64,000 bases of DNA from Prochlorococcus sp. AG-402-N08. GTDB taxonomy: Bacteria > Cyanobacteriota > Cyanobacteriia > PCC-6307 > Cyanobiaceae. The stretch covers positions 62,001-126,000 of the forward strand of contig QCIS01000004.1 of NCBI GenBank assembly GCA_003216535.1, in the 5' to 3' direction. The notes under the pieces are model-generated. The model saw nothing but the letters and a program-made list of their open reading frames with translations. It was not told where the DNA came from and did not search any database. Of this stretch, positions 15,779-25,705 are shown one piece after another (position 1 is the stretch's first letter; each line of letters opens with the position of its first letter). Position numbers and translations under genes: made by a program.

Positions 15779-18049
15779 ATGAATTTAACCTCAAAAGAAC
15801 TCTTAAAATTAACTGATGATTTCTTCAAAACTAGTAATACAGAAAATTCATCAAATAATGAGCTTGTTAAGAATATTCATTATTTTTTGAACAAAAATCG
15901 GGTCAATTTTTCATTAGAGTCTTTATTGGCTACTTTCAATAGTTACAAACTAGAATTCAAAAAACTTACGAAAAAGAAAATTAAAGTTCTTTTTTATATA
16001 CTTTGCGGATCTTCTGAAGCTAAAGCTAAACTTGCTTTTCAATTAATTGATCCTGAAAATTCAAAGAAAGTAAAATCTGAAATATTGAAAAATATTTTAA
16101 AATTAATGGGAATTAATGAAAATTCAATAGACAAATTGTTGCTTGAACTTACCCAAGATGGGTCAGAAGAGATAACTGAAAGCAATTTCGTAAACTTTTT
16201 GCCTAAAGATTATAATTCTCATCCTAAGTCGTATAAGGCTATTCATAAAAATGTTATTAAAAATCCAATAAAAGTTGTAAAGGCTTCTAAAGAACTAAAA
16301 AAGAATCTAGATGAATTTGTATCTTCAGGAGGAACTTCTACTCTTCAATTACAAATTGGTTTTTTTAGATTATTACAAGGAGCTGCTTATCGTAGCTTTA
16401 GAGAAAGTTTTTCTGCTAATTGTGAAACACATTTAAGAGCTTATGATTTACCTTATTCAATTAAAGAATTTGTTCTATTTGTTCAATCTTTTGTTGAATA
16501 TTATTTGTCTTTGGGAATTGTAAAAAAGGAAGTTTATTCTATTTTTGATGATTTAGTAAATTCAGTCATTAAGTTAGAAGCAGAACTTCAATATAGAATG
16601 GAAAATTGGCATATGATCGAAAAATCAGATGAAATGCTATTTGCAGAAAAGTATTTAGAGAAGGAACTTGATGAACTTGAAAACCATCATCAACTTTTAT
16701 CAGTTTTAATTGAACTTATCTTAAGTGCTTCTTTACATGGTCATGATACTGAAAATATTAATATTGAAGATTTAGAATTTCATGAACTTAATAGATTAAG
16801 ACATCTAGAACTAAACTTGGAATTTGCAGATTCAAAACCTATTTCTGCATCTTCGTCAGATAAGGGGCTTTTTATAAATTCCTGGCAAAGAGTCATTTAC
16901 GATGCAGATAATACCTTTTATGAAGGATCAATAATACCCACCTCATATTGGTATCAAGAATTCATGCCATTATTATTAAAGGCTTCCTCAATTACAAATA
17001 AAGATGACCTTAAAAAGTGGGAAAAAATTTCTGACCAAGAACTTGATAACTGGTTTAATACCTTAAATCAGAAAAAAGAGTTTGACAATTATGCTAGAGA
17101 TCTTAAAGAGTATTTCCCAACTCTAAGTAGAGATAAAAAGATATTAATGAAGCAAGCATGGGCTATCTCTCGTCATTATTTAAATGGAGTTCAAAAAAGA
17201 AGAGAGCGTTTTGAATTTGGACGTGAATCAGGATATCTTTCTCAATATGTGGCATTTATTGATGTTGATTTAGGTAGAGACGATATAGAAAAAAGTCAAA
17301 TGAGACTAAGTTTTCCTTATTTTATCGGTCCACCTACTTGGAAATTTCTTCATACCTCAGCTGAAATAATCAAAAACCAAGAAAAAAATCATGAGCATGA
17401 TTCAGTAGAGAAATTTAAGAGATTCTTCAAGTCTTTAGCTACTATGTATCCTTGTCCTTACTGCAGATATCACTTAAATAAGTTTGTTGTTAAGAATAAA
17501 GAAGTTGCTATGTATCCCGTTGAATATTTATTGTTAGGAACTAAAAAAGAATTTAATTTTGATATTAATATTGAAGAAAAGATTTCCTCAATAAATGATG
17601 GTCAATCTCTAGGTTTATTCTTATGGAAACTTCACAATACTGTTTCATCATCAATTGCAAGATCTGAAGAATGGTTTCATTTAGATAAGACTTCCTATTA
17701 TACTTCTAGATATTGGCCAAGTCTTGATTCGGAATTAGAGCGAGCAAAATTACTTGATATTTTTTCTATTAGTACGGAAACCATTTCGAAAATTTATGGA
17801 ATAATTAGAAATGCTATAAAGTTATCAACACTAAAAGATGAATTGAAACTTTATCTTGAAACAGATCAATGCACCACCCAAATTTATAATAAATCGATTG
17901 ATTCTTCCAAGGAACTAGATGATGCACTTATTAGATCAAAATTTCTGGAAAGTCATTATTCCTATAACCCCTTTTTAGAAGATAAGGACCCTCACTTTTC
18001 TGTAGCAGAAGAATCCTTAGCTAGAAGTGGCAAATTTACTTTAGATTAA
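15779..18049 (+). CDS. large protein with C-terminal Erv/ALR-like sulfhydryl oxidase domain and EF-hand-like N-terminus
   Basis: The protein has 756 residues and no signal peptide. Residues ~510-640 look like an ERV/ALR FAD thiol oxidase: G517-PPTW-KFLHT (W521, H525), then C559-P-Y-C562 in MYPCPYCRYHLNKF, then FLWKLHNTVSSS with H619-N620. In known Erv1/ALR proteins this order of W..LHT, CxxC and HNxVN binds FAD and oxidises thiols. Residues ~95-140 contain two degenerate EF-hand-like segments (QLIDPENSKKVKSEI and LTQDGSEEITESNF). The middle ~350 residues are helical, acidic and unfamiliar. No second shuttle CxxC is obvious, though other cysteines occur (CETH, DQCTT). Erv/ALR domains are mainly eukaryotic and viral, so this placement is unusual. 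It lies beside the tRNA hot spot and before an aquaporin gene. Confidence 0.7.
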   Translation: MNLTSKELLKLTDDFFKTSNTENSSNNELVKNIHYFLNKNRVNFSLESLLATFNSYKLEFKKLTKKKIKVLFYILCGSSEAKAKLAFQLIDPENSKKVKSEILKNILKLMGINENSIDKLLLELTQDGSEEITESNFVNFLPKDYNSHPKSYKAIHKNVIKNPIKVVKASKELKKNLDEFVSSGGTSTLQLQIGFFRLLQGAAYRSFRESFSANCETHLRAYDLPYSIKEFVLFVQSFVEYYLSLGIVKKEVYSIFDDLVNSVIKLEAELQYRMENWHMIEKSDEMLFAEKYLEKELDELENHHQLLSVLIELILSASLHGHDTENINIEDLEFHELNRLRHLELNLEFADSKPISASSSDKGLFINSWQRVIYDADNTFYEGSIIPTSYWYQEFMPLLLKASSITNKDDLKKWEKISDQELDNWFNTLNQKKEFDNYARDLKEYFPTLSRDKKILMKQAWAISRHYLNGVQKRRERFEFGRESGYLSQYVAFIDVDLGRDDIEKSQMRLSFPYFIGPPTWKFLHTSAEIIKNQEKNHEHDSVEKFKRFFKSLATMYPCPYCRYHLNKFVVKNKEVAMYPVEYLLLGTKKEFNFDINIEEKISSINDGQSLGLFLWKLHNTVSSSIARSEEWFHLDKTSYYTSRYWPSLDSELERAKLLDIFSISTETISKIYGIIRNAIKLSTLKDELKLYLETDQCTTQIYNKSIDSSKELDDALIRSKFLESHYSYNPFLEDKDPHFSVAEESLARSGKFTLD

Positions 18050-18136
18050 AAATTATAATTTGTTTATTTGGAAATTTAATAATAAGTGCAATAGTAATTA
18101 AAGTTTGTTTAGGATATAAATTATTTTTTGAACTAT

Positions 18137-18790
18137 ATGAGAGGTTCCTTATTAATAAAATCTTTTTGTGAAGCGTTAGGAACGGCAACAATAACTGCCA
18201 TGGCTCTAGCATCGAATAATATTACCAATTCTCTTTTAAGTAAGTCTTTGTTAATAGGAATGACGGTTACAACCTTAATTCATTGCTTCGGAAGGATAAG
18301 CGGAGCTCACTTTAATCCAGCCGTAAGCTGTTATTTATTTTCAAAAAATTTAATGTCAAAATTTGAATTGACAACCTATATATTTTCACAAATATTAGGT
18401 TCCTCAATAGTTGTTTTGGGATTTAGATATAGCTCAATATTATTGAAAGAAATTAATATTGAAAAATCGATTAATATCAATTCAACATTATTCACAGAAT
18501 TTATTTTTACTTCCTTCCTTTTGATTTTAATCTCTAGTTGGGCGAGAGAAGGGAAACTTTGTCCAATCTCTCAACCTTTGACTGGAATAGTTATTGGCGC
18601 AGGAATTTCGATATTCATAATATTGGCCGAATTTTTTGGAAGCGGCATTTTGAATCCTGCTATCTCAATTGGGTTATCAGTTAAAAACGGGCCAATTTTG
18701 ATGATTCCGCAAATTTTTTCTCAATTTGCAGCTGTTTTATTTGTTAAGATTGTTTTTTATTTTGTACCAGAAAAGTTTTTAGAAAACTAA
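18137..18790 (+). CDS. aquaporin / MIP-family channel
   Basis: The protein has 217 residues from ATG 18137; a TTG three codons upstream is possible. Six membrane segments plus two half-helices are visible, with the two NPA boxes HFNPAVS and LNPAISIG. The arginine that follows the second NPA in ordinary aquaporins and glycerol facilitators (NPAR) is replaced by isoleucine, so the selectivity filter is atypical. Substrate could be water or a small neutral solute. The next gene is a convergent MscS channel; both act in osmotic shock in other bacteria. Confidence 0.88.
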   Translation: MRGSLLIKSFCEALGTATITAMALASNNITNSLLSKSLLIGMTVTTLIHCFGRISGAHFNPAVSCYLFSKNLMSKFELTTYIFSQILGSSIVVLGFRYSSILLKEINIEKSININSTLFTEFIFTSFLLILISSWAREGKLCPISQPLTGIVIGAGISIFIILAEFFGSGILNPAISIGLSVKNGPILMIPQIFSQFAAVLFVKIVFYFVPEKFLEN

Positions 18791-18842
18791 AATTTTATTA
18801 ATAATTTTTATGGAGTTAATATTTAATCATTAATTAATTAAT

Positions 18843-20966
18843 TTAATTTTTTTGATCAAATGTTGTAGTTGGAAATGGAATTTTAATATTTTTCTCAGCA
18901 AATTTAGCAATCAATGATTTATTTAAATTATCGTAAGTTTTCAAGAAATTGGAATAGGTCCCTAATTCTCCAACTATACAAACAACAAAGTCATAACTAA
19001 ATTGATTTATTTGTGAAAATTTACAACCATTATATTCTAAATCATCAATTTCATTAACAATTTCTTTTATCAATTCTGGAATTTCAGCTAGTTGTTTTGA
19101 AGTAGTATCGTACGAAACTCCAACAACAAATCTAGAAAGTGAAACTTGACCTATTATTTCACTTGTTTTTAAGGAAAGTTTATCTCTTAATTGTAAAAAT
19201 TCCTCCCAATCTTTGTTCAAGATAAGAGCATAAATTATTAACGTAGTTTTTGATCCCTCTTTTTCTATTGAAACTATCGGATTGGAGAAACATTTATCGT
19301 CATTCAAAAATTTTTGGCAAAACCTTATAAGTTCTTTTTTTTGCCATGGAGAAAAGGTATTATCAATATCTATTTTGAGATTTAAACTTTGTTTAATTAA
19401 ATCACCTTCCAATGATGTGTAGTTAATAACATTTGTTCCTTCTGCGAAAGCATTAGGAATAGTTACACACCCTTCAAATGCCTGTATATCTATAGATCTT
19501 AAACCTACTCTCTTCACATAACCTAAAGTATCCCCGACTCTACAAAAATTACCAACATTCAAATGTTGATCAGCTTGCATTGCTAAACCAGATATTAAAT
19601 TTCCAAGCAATTTAGAAGCGCCTAAACCTATAGCCAAACCAGGTACAGCAGATAATGCTAAAACTGCATTTGTCGGAACTCCTAAAGAAAGAAGTAAATT
19701 ATAAATTAAAATAGTACATATTATTGTTGATGATGCCCTACAGATTGGCCTTACAAAAGTTTTTAATCTAAGAAGATCAATATATTTATTCCCAGATCTT
19801 GTTGAAGAAACCTTTTGTAATTTGTTGAAAAAATTGTTTCCTATAAATTCAAATAAGAAAATTGTAAAGATAACCAAAGAAAAGTAAAAAAGAATTTCAA
19901 ATATAAATGTAAAAAAGATTAAGGTATTTCCAGTGAAATTAAGAAATTTATCTATGAAAAGTTCTGAGACCTTTGTTAAGGGAATTGGTATAAAAGCGTA
20001 ATAGATTCTTAAATAATCTGACTTTACAGAGATATTTAATTTCTTTATAGCATTAGAAATTTTAATTACGATAATCGAATATAAAAGTACTGTTATAAAA
20101 GCGAAAACTATTTGAAATATTGTTTGATTTCCAATGATTTCAATTTCAAAAAATTCATGAACTTTATCAGGTAAAGATGCATACCATTTAGGTGGAACTA
20201 AAAGACCTGGCGTATGTATAAAATCCAAATAAAAGTGTGGAGTAGTATATTTATTTTTTGGTAACGATTCAGCTTCATACTCTATCTTTTTAAACGCATA
20301 TCTAATATTTCTTACTGTGTAATCCGAAAAATAATATTGTCCTGAAACAAAACCATCTTCACCATCAGATCTTATAAGGGATATTTTTGAATTAGGTAAT
20401 TTCCATTCTTTTTGTTCATATTCATTGAGTGCATTTAAATCCTTATAATCAGGCAGAATTATCTCATTTTTTGATGAATTAAAAATATAGTCAAATATAT
20501 GCTTTAATTCAACAGCCGCCTCATCCGAAAGATGTTCTCTAACGCTTTTTGCGAAGGATGATCCATCTAAAGTATGAGCTGCTTTAATAAAGCATGCTTC
20601 TCCCTTTTTTATTTTCTTTTTTGTTTCCTTATCCCAAAAGAGTCCAGGTTTTTTCTTCCCATAGTAATAAATATTATTTTCAATGTCGCCAGCTAATGAC
20701 ATCAAAGAGTAAAAATTTAATATTGTTTCTTTTGGACTTTTACCAGTACCTGGAGCTATCGGATTATTTTTCCACTTTTCATAATTCTTTTCTAAATCAT
20801 CAAAAAAAGGTTGTGAACTTAATCCAATTCCATATGGGAAACTAATATTTTCAAGAGTTGTTTTATTTTTTGAACCTCCCGCTTGAATTGATGAAATATT
20901 GAAAAAACCTGAAGATAAAAAAGCAAAACAGATAAAAATTATAAAATATTTTTTAAAGTTTTTCAT
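18843..20966 (-). CDS. MscS-family mechanosensitive channel with large N-terminal domain
   Basis: The protein has 707 residues with a signal-like N-terminus. An extracytoplasmic domain of ~250 residues is followed by hydrophobic segments from ~residue 280. The MscS pore helix and beta domain follow (VLALSAVPGLAIGLGASKLLG, then NVGNFCRVGDTLGYVKRVGLRSIDIQ). The C-terminal alpha-beta domain follows. MscS channels release solutes on hypo-osmotic shock. The gene converges with the aquaporin gene. Confidence 0.88.
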   Translation of the reverse strand: MKNFKKYFIIFICFAFLSSGFFNISSIQAGGSKNKTTLENISFPYGIGLSSQPFFDDLEKNYEKWKNNPIAPGTGKSPKETILNFYSLMSLAGDIENNIYYYGKKKPGLFWDKETKKKIKKGEACFIKAAHTLDGSSFAKSVREHLSDEAAVELKHIFDYIFNSSKNEIILPDYKDLNALNEYEQKEWKLPNSKISLIRSDGEDGFVSGQYYFSDYTVRNIRYAFKKIEYEAESLPKNKYTTPHFYLDFIHTPGLLVPPKWYASLPDKVHEFFEIEIIGNQTIFQIVFAFITVLLYSIIVIKISNAIKKLNISVKSDYLRIYYAFIPIPLTKVSELFIDKFLNFTGNTLIFFTFIFEILFYFSLVIFTIFLFEFIGNNFFNKLQKVSSTRSGNKYIDLLRLKTFVRPICRASSTIICTILIYNLLLSLGVPTNAVLALSAVPGLAIGLGASKLLGNLISGLAMQADQHLNVGNFCRVGDTLGYVKRVGLRSIDIQAFEGCVTIPNAFAEGTNVINYTSLEGDLIKQSLNLKIDIDNTFSPWQKKELIRFCQKFLNDDKCFSNPIVSIEKEGSKTTLIIYALILNKDWEEFLQLRDKLSLKTSEIIGQVSLSRFVVGVSYDTTSKQLAEIPELIKEIVNEIDDLEYNGCKFSQINQFSYDFVVCIVGELGTYSNFLKTYDNLNKSLIAKFAEKNIKIPFPTTTFDQKN

Positions 20967-21177
20967 TATTAATTTTTCAATTATTTAAATATTAATTATA
21001 AATTAATTCAACAATGTAATTATTTTCATTAATTCACAATTTTAAAATTATTTATTTGTTTAAATAAGACAAAAATCAAAAAAAATTAATTTTACATTCA
21101 TTATATTTATAGTAAATTAAATGCCCGAATAAATAAATCTAATAATTTAGATTTTTAAAATTCACCAAAATTTTTAT

Positions 21178-22608
21178 ATGCCTTTAAAAAAAAAATATAA
21201 TAAACAAAATTTAAGCTTACCCTCTTGGGTTGAAAATGCAGTTGTTTATCAGATTTTTCCAGATCGTTTTAAAAGAAGTAAAAAATCATGTACAAATAAT
21301 AATTTAGAATTTATGAATTGGGAAGATCCTCCAGAGTTGCAAGGATTCCGCGGTGGAGATTTATTTGGAGTAATAGAAAAATTAGATTATCTAAATGAAA
21401 TTGGAATCAATTGTATTTATCTAAATCCAATTTTTAGTTCAGCTGCTAACCATCGTTACCATACGTATGATTATTTTAGAATTGATCCTATTTTAGGAGG
21501 GGATGAGGCACTTTACTCTTTAATTGATGAGTTGCATAAAAGAGATATGTTTATTGTGCTAGATGGTGTATTTAATCATTGCGGCAGGGGATTTTGGCCT
21601 TTTCACCACATAATTGAAAACGGCAAAAGTTCACCTTATAAAAATTGGTTTAATTTACATGAGACACCATTTAATCCATATCCAAAGAAAAATGAAACCT
21701 GCGGTTATGATTGTTGGTGGAATGATCCTGCATTACCTAAATTTAATTTTAAAAATAAAGAGGTAGAGGATTTTCTCTTATCTGTAGGAAAATATTGGGT
21801 TGAGAAAGGTATTGATGGTTGGAGACTAGATGTTGCAAAAGAGATACCTTTTTCTTTTTGGGATAAATTTAATTATGAAATGAAAAGTATCAATTCTGAA
21901 GTTTGGGTTGTAGGTGAAATTTGGGGTGATGCAAGAAAATGGTTAAATAAAAAATATTTTGATGGAGTAATGAATTATCGAGTTGGCTGGAGCACATTAT
22001 CTTGGGTAGCAGATTTTAAGTTAAATTCTCCCTATAAAAATCCTTTCTATCCACTAAAAAATTTAACTTCCAAAGAATACCTTAATACACTAAAGATTAC
22101 TGAATCATGGTATTCAAAAGAAAATAATCTTGGCAATCTAAATTTACTTGATAGTCATGATGTTCCACGGGCATTAAATACTCTAAAGAAAGATGTTAAA
22201 AGCTTAAAACTAGCACTTTTCTTACTTTTAATAAATAAAGGAGTCCCATGCATTTATTACGGAACCGAAATTGGTTTGTCTGGAGGAGCTGAACCTTATT
22301 GTAGAGAAAGTTTTCCTTCCACTAATCAATTTAAGAATGATATTAGAGAATTCATAAAAGCCATAATTAAATTTAGGAGGAAATTTAGAGTTTCTATAAA
22401 AGAGGGAATTAAGTGGACATCACCAGAAGAAAATATTATTTGCGGCAATTTAAATTCAAAAAAATATAAAATTATAGTTTTTGTTAACAGAAGCAAATTG
22501 AGTGAGTTTTATTTACCAAAAAAATATTCAAAAATAATTTTTAAATCAGATGAATTTATTTCAGAAGAGGTTTTAGCTCCTCAATCCTTTATTTGTTATT
22601 TAGATTAA
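21178..22608 (+). CDS. GH13 alpha-amylase-family enzyme (neopullulanase/cyclomaltodextrinase-like)
   Basis: The protein has 476 residues and no signal peptide, so it acts on internal alpha-glucans or maltodextrins. The GH13 regions are intact: DGVFNH (region I), GWRLDVAKE with nucleophile D218 (II), VVGEIWGD with acid/base E247 (III) and LLDSHD with D328 (IV). The start VVYQIFPDRF and the GGDLFGVIEKLDYL segment are typical of GH13 subfamilies 2/20. The N-terminal CBM34 of neopullulanases is missing. GlgX and an AGE-type epimerase lie within 10 kb, which suggests a local glycan-turnover group. Confidence 0.88.
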   Translation: MPLKKKYNKQNLSLPSWVENAVVYQIFPDRFKRSKKSCTNNNLEFMNWEDPPELQGFRGGDLFGVIEKLDYLNEIGINCIYLNPIFSSAANHRYHTYDYFRIDPILGGDEALYSLIDELHKRDMFIVLDGVFNHCGRGFWPFHHIIENGKSSPYKNWFNLHETPFNPYPKKNETCGYDCWWNDPALPKFNFKNKEVEDFLLSVGKYWVEKGIDGWRLDVAKEIPFSFWDKFNYEMKSINSEVWVVGEIWGDARKWLNKKYFDGVMNYRVGWSTLSWVADFKLNSPYKNPFYPLKNLTSKEYLNTLKITESWYSKENNLGNLNLLDSHDVPRALNTLKKDVKSLKLALFLLLINKGVPCIYYGTEIGLSGGAEPYCRESFPSTNQFKNDIREFIKAIIKFRRKFRVSIKEGIKWTSPEENIICGNLNSKKYKIIVFVNRSKLSEFYLPKKYSKIIFKSDEFISEEVLAPQSFICYLD

Positions 22609-22629
22609 ATTTGGGAAAAAATGATTTAT

Positions 22630-23040
22630 TCATTCATCACTAAAACCTTGACTAATTTCGATAATTCTTCCATCTGGATCTTTAATCCAAACAGTTCTCC
22701 ATCCAGGAATCCAAGCATCAAAATCTATAGGACCTAGTGTGACATCAGCGTTGGGAATAGACTTTAACTTTTCATCCACATCATTTACTTTAAAAGCTAA
22801 ATGTCGAAAGCCTGGAAAAGTATGTCCATCATTTGTAGCCTCTGGACATGGAGATTCTTTTTCTGATTTAAAAAGTTCAAGATAAAATGAACTATCTGCC
22901 ATTTTAATAAAGATAATCTCATTACCATCCGGTAGCTTGGCGACTCTTGCTCTTTTAAAGCCAAAGTTTTCTACATACCAGTTTTCTGTAATTGATTGAT
23001 CCTTACAAGTTAAGGCTAATTGAGAAACTATCTGTAACAT
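22630..23040 (-). CDS. VOC-superfamily (glyoxalase/dioxygenase-like) protein
   Basis: The protein has 136 residues with the paired beta-alpha-beta units of the VOC fold: SQLALTCKDQSITENWYVENFGF, then FRHLAFKVNDVDEKL, then WIKDPDGRIIEISQGF. Likely metal ligands include H in FRHLAF and E in GRIIEIS; position 1 has no clear His, so activity may differ from glyoxalase I. It is the last gene of a five-gene minus-strand run (26563 to 22630). Confidence 0.8.
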   Translation of the reverse strand: MLQIVSQLALTCKDQSITENWYVENFGFKRARVAKLPDGNEIIFIKMADSSFYLELFKSEKESPCPEATNDGHTFPGFRHLAFKVNDVDEKLKSIPNADVTLGPIDFDAWIPGWRTVWIKDPDGRIIEISQGFSDE

Positions 23041-23046
23041 AATGAG

Positions 23047-23442
23047 CTAAGCAACGGAACCATCAGGGTATTGAGTCATTCCTGCAAAATGAATTGATAT
23101 TTTACCTTCACTATTTAAAACCCAGCTATCTGCAAATCTCATTTTTGCTTCACCATCAGGAGTTTGCATAGTTATCGCTTCTACAATCATTAAGGTAGTG
23201 GGATTTTCAGTTTCGGCCCAGAATGCTATATCAGTATCTAGACCATCAATACCTAAAATTCCTTCAAAATGCTTTTCTAACTCAGAATGACCTCTAAAAT
23301 ATTTGGGAGTTTTTTCAAAACTTGAAACTAAAATGCCATCTTCAGCATACTGATTTAGCAAACCGCTTATATCTTTTTTTAGGATGAGTTTAATATGTTC
23401 CCTGTAGAGATTTCCTAATTTTGATTCAGGTACATTTTTCAT
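23047..23442 (-). CDS. SnoaL/NTF2-like protein
   Basis: The protein has 131 residues with the NTF2-like cone pattern: LYREHIKLILKKDISGLLNQYAEDGILVS, a FRGHSELEKHFEGIL helix and strands ending FADSWVLNSEGKISIHF. Such proteins are small isomerases, cyclases or binding subunits. It lies 6 bp before the VOC gene and 35 bp after another NTF2-like gene on the same strand. Confidence 0.78.
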   Translation of the reverse strand: MKNVPESKLGNLYREHIKLILKKDISGLLNQYAEDGILVSSFEKTPKYFRGHSELEKHFEGILGIDGLDTDIAFWAETENPTTLMIVEAITMQTPDGEAKMRFADSWVLNSEGKISIHFAGMTQYPDGSVA

Positions 23443-23477
23443 AGTTAATTCTTACAAAATTTTTCAGATTAGTTAAA

Positions 23478-23903
23478 TTAAAGTTTACATGAACCTTCTT
23501 CATAATTCATGAAATTCACCAAATATTTTGAAACAGAAAGAGTTTTATCTTGATTCCTTAAAACTGTCCATGTTTGATCCGCATCCATCATTAATTTTGT
23601 GCTGCGAGCTTGCGGAGGGGACCAAATACTAGCATGCCAATTAACAACTACATGAATTTCGCAGGAATTTTCTTCTTGACTTAATATGTCAGCGACTTTC
23701 AAAGTATGTTGTTCATCAAAAAAAATTTCAATAACTTTGTTGTACCAATTTGCATAACCATCAAATCCTTTTAAAGTTGCTTCTGGAAAAACCAAATCTA
23801 CATTTTCACTAAGCAGTGGTTTATATGATTCAAGTGGTGCATGAATATCTAGTAAGCGATACCAATTGCTAGCGAAACTCCAAATTTCTGGATGAGTAAA
23901 CAT
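23478..23903 (-). CDS. NTF2/SnoaL-like protein
   Basis: The ATG at 23903 gives 141 residues. A longer in-frame start at 23972 would overlap the upstream ThDP enzyme gene by 50 bp and add an unrelated hydrophobic leader, so I reject it. The family pattern is FASNWYRLLDIHAPLESYKPLLSENVDLVFP, then FDGYANWYNKVIEIF, then strands. Trp/His residues (VVNWHASIWSPP) could line a pocket. It starts 19 bp after the ThDP gene's stop, so it is operonic. Confidence 0.75.
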   Translation of the reverse strand: MFTHPEIWSFASNWYRLLDIHAPLESYKPLLSENVDLVFPEATLKGFDGYANWYNKVIEIFFDEQHTLKVADILSQEENSCEIHVVVNWHASIWSPPQARSTKLMMDADQTWTVLRNQDKTLSVSKYLVNFMNYEEGSCKL

Positions 23904-23922
23904 AGTGAAAAAAAATAAATTT

Positions 23923-25644
23923 TTATTGTCCGCAATGGACACCAACAAGTTCTGGATGAATATCACCATCAAGAACCAAATTGATCAGGTAAGGTTTTTT
24001 TGACGCCAACATTCTTTCAATGGCAGGTTTTACTTCATCAGGTTTAGTAACTGTTTCTGCTGCTATAGTAAAAGATTTTGCAATATCAGAAAAATCAATT
24101 TGAGGATTAGACAAATCAAATGCTATTGGAAGTTCTCTATTCTTGATTCCTCTTTCCTCCCAAAATTTACCAATATTAAGCTGAAGTAAATGATAAGATC
24201 TATTCTGACAAACTATAAATTTCGCAGCAATCCCATGTCTTGCGGCTGTCCATAAAACTTGTATGGTATACATACTGCCCCCGTCTCCTGAGAAGCCAAT
24301 TACTTCTTTATCTGGATATGCCAGCTTTGCACCAACAGCACCAGGAAAACCAGTCCCTAAAGACCCTCCTCTTGTTAACATTCTATCACCAGGATTGAGA
24401 CCAGGTATGTATTTATTTATAGGGGGGGAATTAGTTAATGCCTCGTCAAAGATAATATGATTTTTTGGTAAAAGTTCTGAAAGTGTTTTGATAAAATAGC
24501 CAGATTTCATAGAGAATTGTTTACCATCATATTTTTCAGAAGGATAAATAGGCTTCACTTCGTAAAGTTTATCAACATCATTATTAATGACGGGTGAATT
24601 CTTCTCCAAATTTTCTTTTCTAGATTTTGCTTTTGTTTTCCAACTATCTGGAAGATTCATGACTATATCATTTAATGCATCAATGACAGTTGCTGGTTTT
24701 GCGACAAAGGAAATATCAACTTTATGATTTTTTGCGATTTGATCAACATCAGTATCAATATGTATGACTTTTGTATCAGGTTTAAATATGTTTCCCAAGC
24801 AAGGATATACTTCAGGCAATAAATAACAACCCATAGCAATACACAAATCACATGACTGCATTATTGGTAAACTAGCATCTCCGAACATATGTCCGGTACT
24901 TCCATAATTTAATAAATGATTATCTGGAAAATTTATTTCTCCTCCATCAGCTGAATATACTTTTGCACCAATAGTTTCTGCTAATTTTATAACTTCTTTA
25001 TTTCCACCAGTCCATGCAACTCCATCTCCCAAAAGTAAAATTGGATTTTCTGCTTCTTCTATCAAGGAAGCAACTTTTTCAAGATCTTCATTAGAGGGTT
25101 TAGTAGAAAAACTTGGTACGTGCGCGGGATAAATATCTTCCGTTATTTCACTATCAAGAATATCTTCAGGTAAGCATAAATAAACTGGTCCGCATGGAGG
25201 TGTTGATGCAATTTTGATTGCCCTTCTAACCATTCTTAAAAGACTGCTAGGATGTTGGACCATTGCAGACCATTTAGTTACTGGTTCTGCCATAGCTACT
25301 AGATCAGCAGCCATTTGGGCATCCATAGCTTGGTATTTGATTCCTGCATCCCCTCCAATTACAACTAATGGGGAGTGTCCTCTTTTTGCTTGATAAAGAT
25401 TACCAATTGCATTACCTAACCCAGGGGAACTATGTATTTGAACTAATGCGGGTTTGAATCTAGCTCTTGCATATCCATCTGCACAAAGAACCGCGATTGA
25501 TTCTTGAAGAGTAAGAATATATTTCATTTCAGGTACATCACTTAGAGCATCTAAAAACCCCTGCTCAACTGTTCCTGGATTGCCAAACATATGATCAAGA
25601 CCGTTTGCTAAAAACTGTCTTAAAATTGCTTCATGACCTCTCAT
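23923..25644 (-). CDS. ThDP-dependent decarboxylase/lyase (benzoylformate decarboxylase/IlvB superfamily)
   Basis: The protein has 573 residues with the three-domain layout of this superfamily. The Pyr domain has the catalytic glutamate E27 in GNPGTVEQGF, and ESIAVLCADGYARA. A central domain spans ~180-330. The PP domain has the ThDP/Mg motif GFSGDGGSMYT ... CQNRSY. GNPGTVE resembles benzoylformate-decarboxylase-like and oxalyl-CoA-decarboxylase-like members more than acetolactate synthase. No small regulatory subunit is nearby, so biosynthetic IlvB is unlikely. The substrate is unknown. DJ-1, NTF2-like and VOC genes share its operon. Confidence 0.85.
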   Translation of the reverse strand: MRGHEAILRQFLANGLDHMFGNPGTVEQGFLDALSDVPEMKYILTLQESIAVLCADGYARARFKPALVQIHSSPGLGNAIGNLYQAKRGHSPLVVIGGDAGIKYQAMDAQMAADLVAMAEPVTKWSAMVQHPSSLLRMVRRAIKIASTPPCGPVYLCLPEDILDSEITEDIYPAHVPSFSTKPSNEDLEKVASLIEEAENPILLLGDGVAWTGGNKEVIKLAETIGAKVYSADGGEINFPDNHLLNYGSTGHMFGDASLPIMQSCDLCIAMGCYLLPEVYPCLGNIFKPDTKVIHIDTDVDQIAKNHKVDISFVAKPATVIDALNDIVMNLPDSWKTKAKSRKENLEKNSPVINNDVDKLYEVKPIYPSEKYDGKQFSMKSGYFIKTLSELLPKNHIIFDEALTNSPPINKYIPGLNPGDRMLTRGGSLGTGFPGAVGAKLAYPDKEVIGFSGDGGSMYTIQVLWTAARHGIAAKFIVCQNRSYHLLQLNIGKFWEERGIKNRELPIAFDLSNPQIDFSDIAKSFTIAAETVTKPDEVKPAIERMLASKKPYLINLVLDGDIHPELVGVHCGQ

Positions 25645-25705
25645 AATAGTAAAAAATTTTTAAAATTAACTAATCTTTGGGAGTAAGTTAATACTCCCTA
25701 AATTT

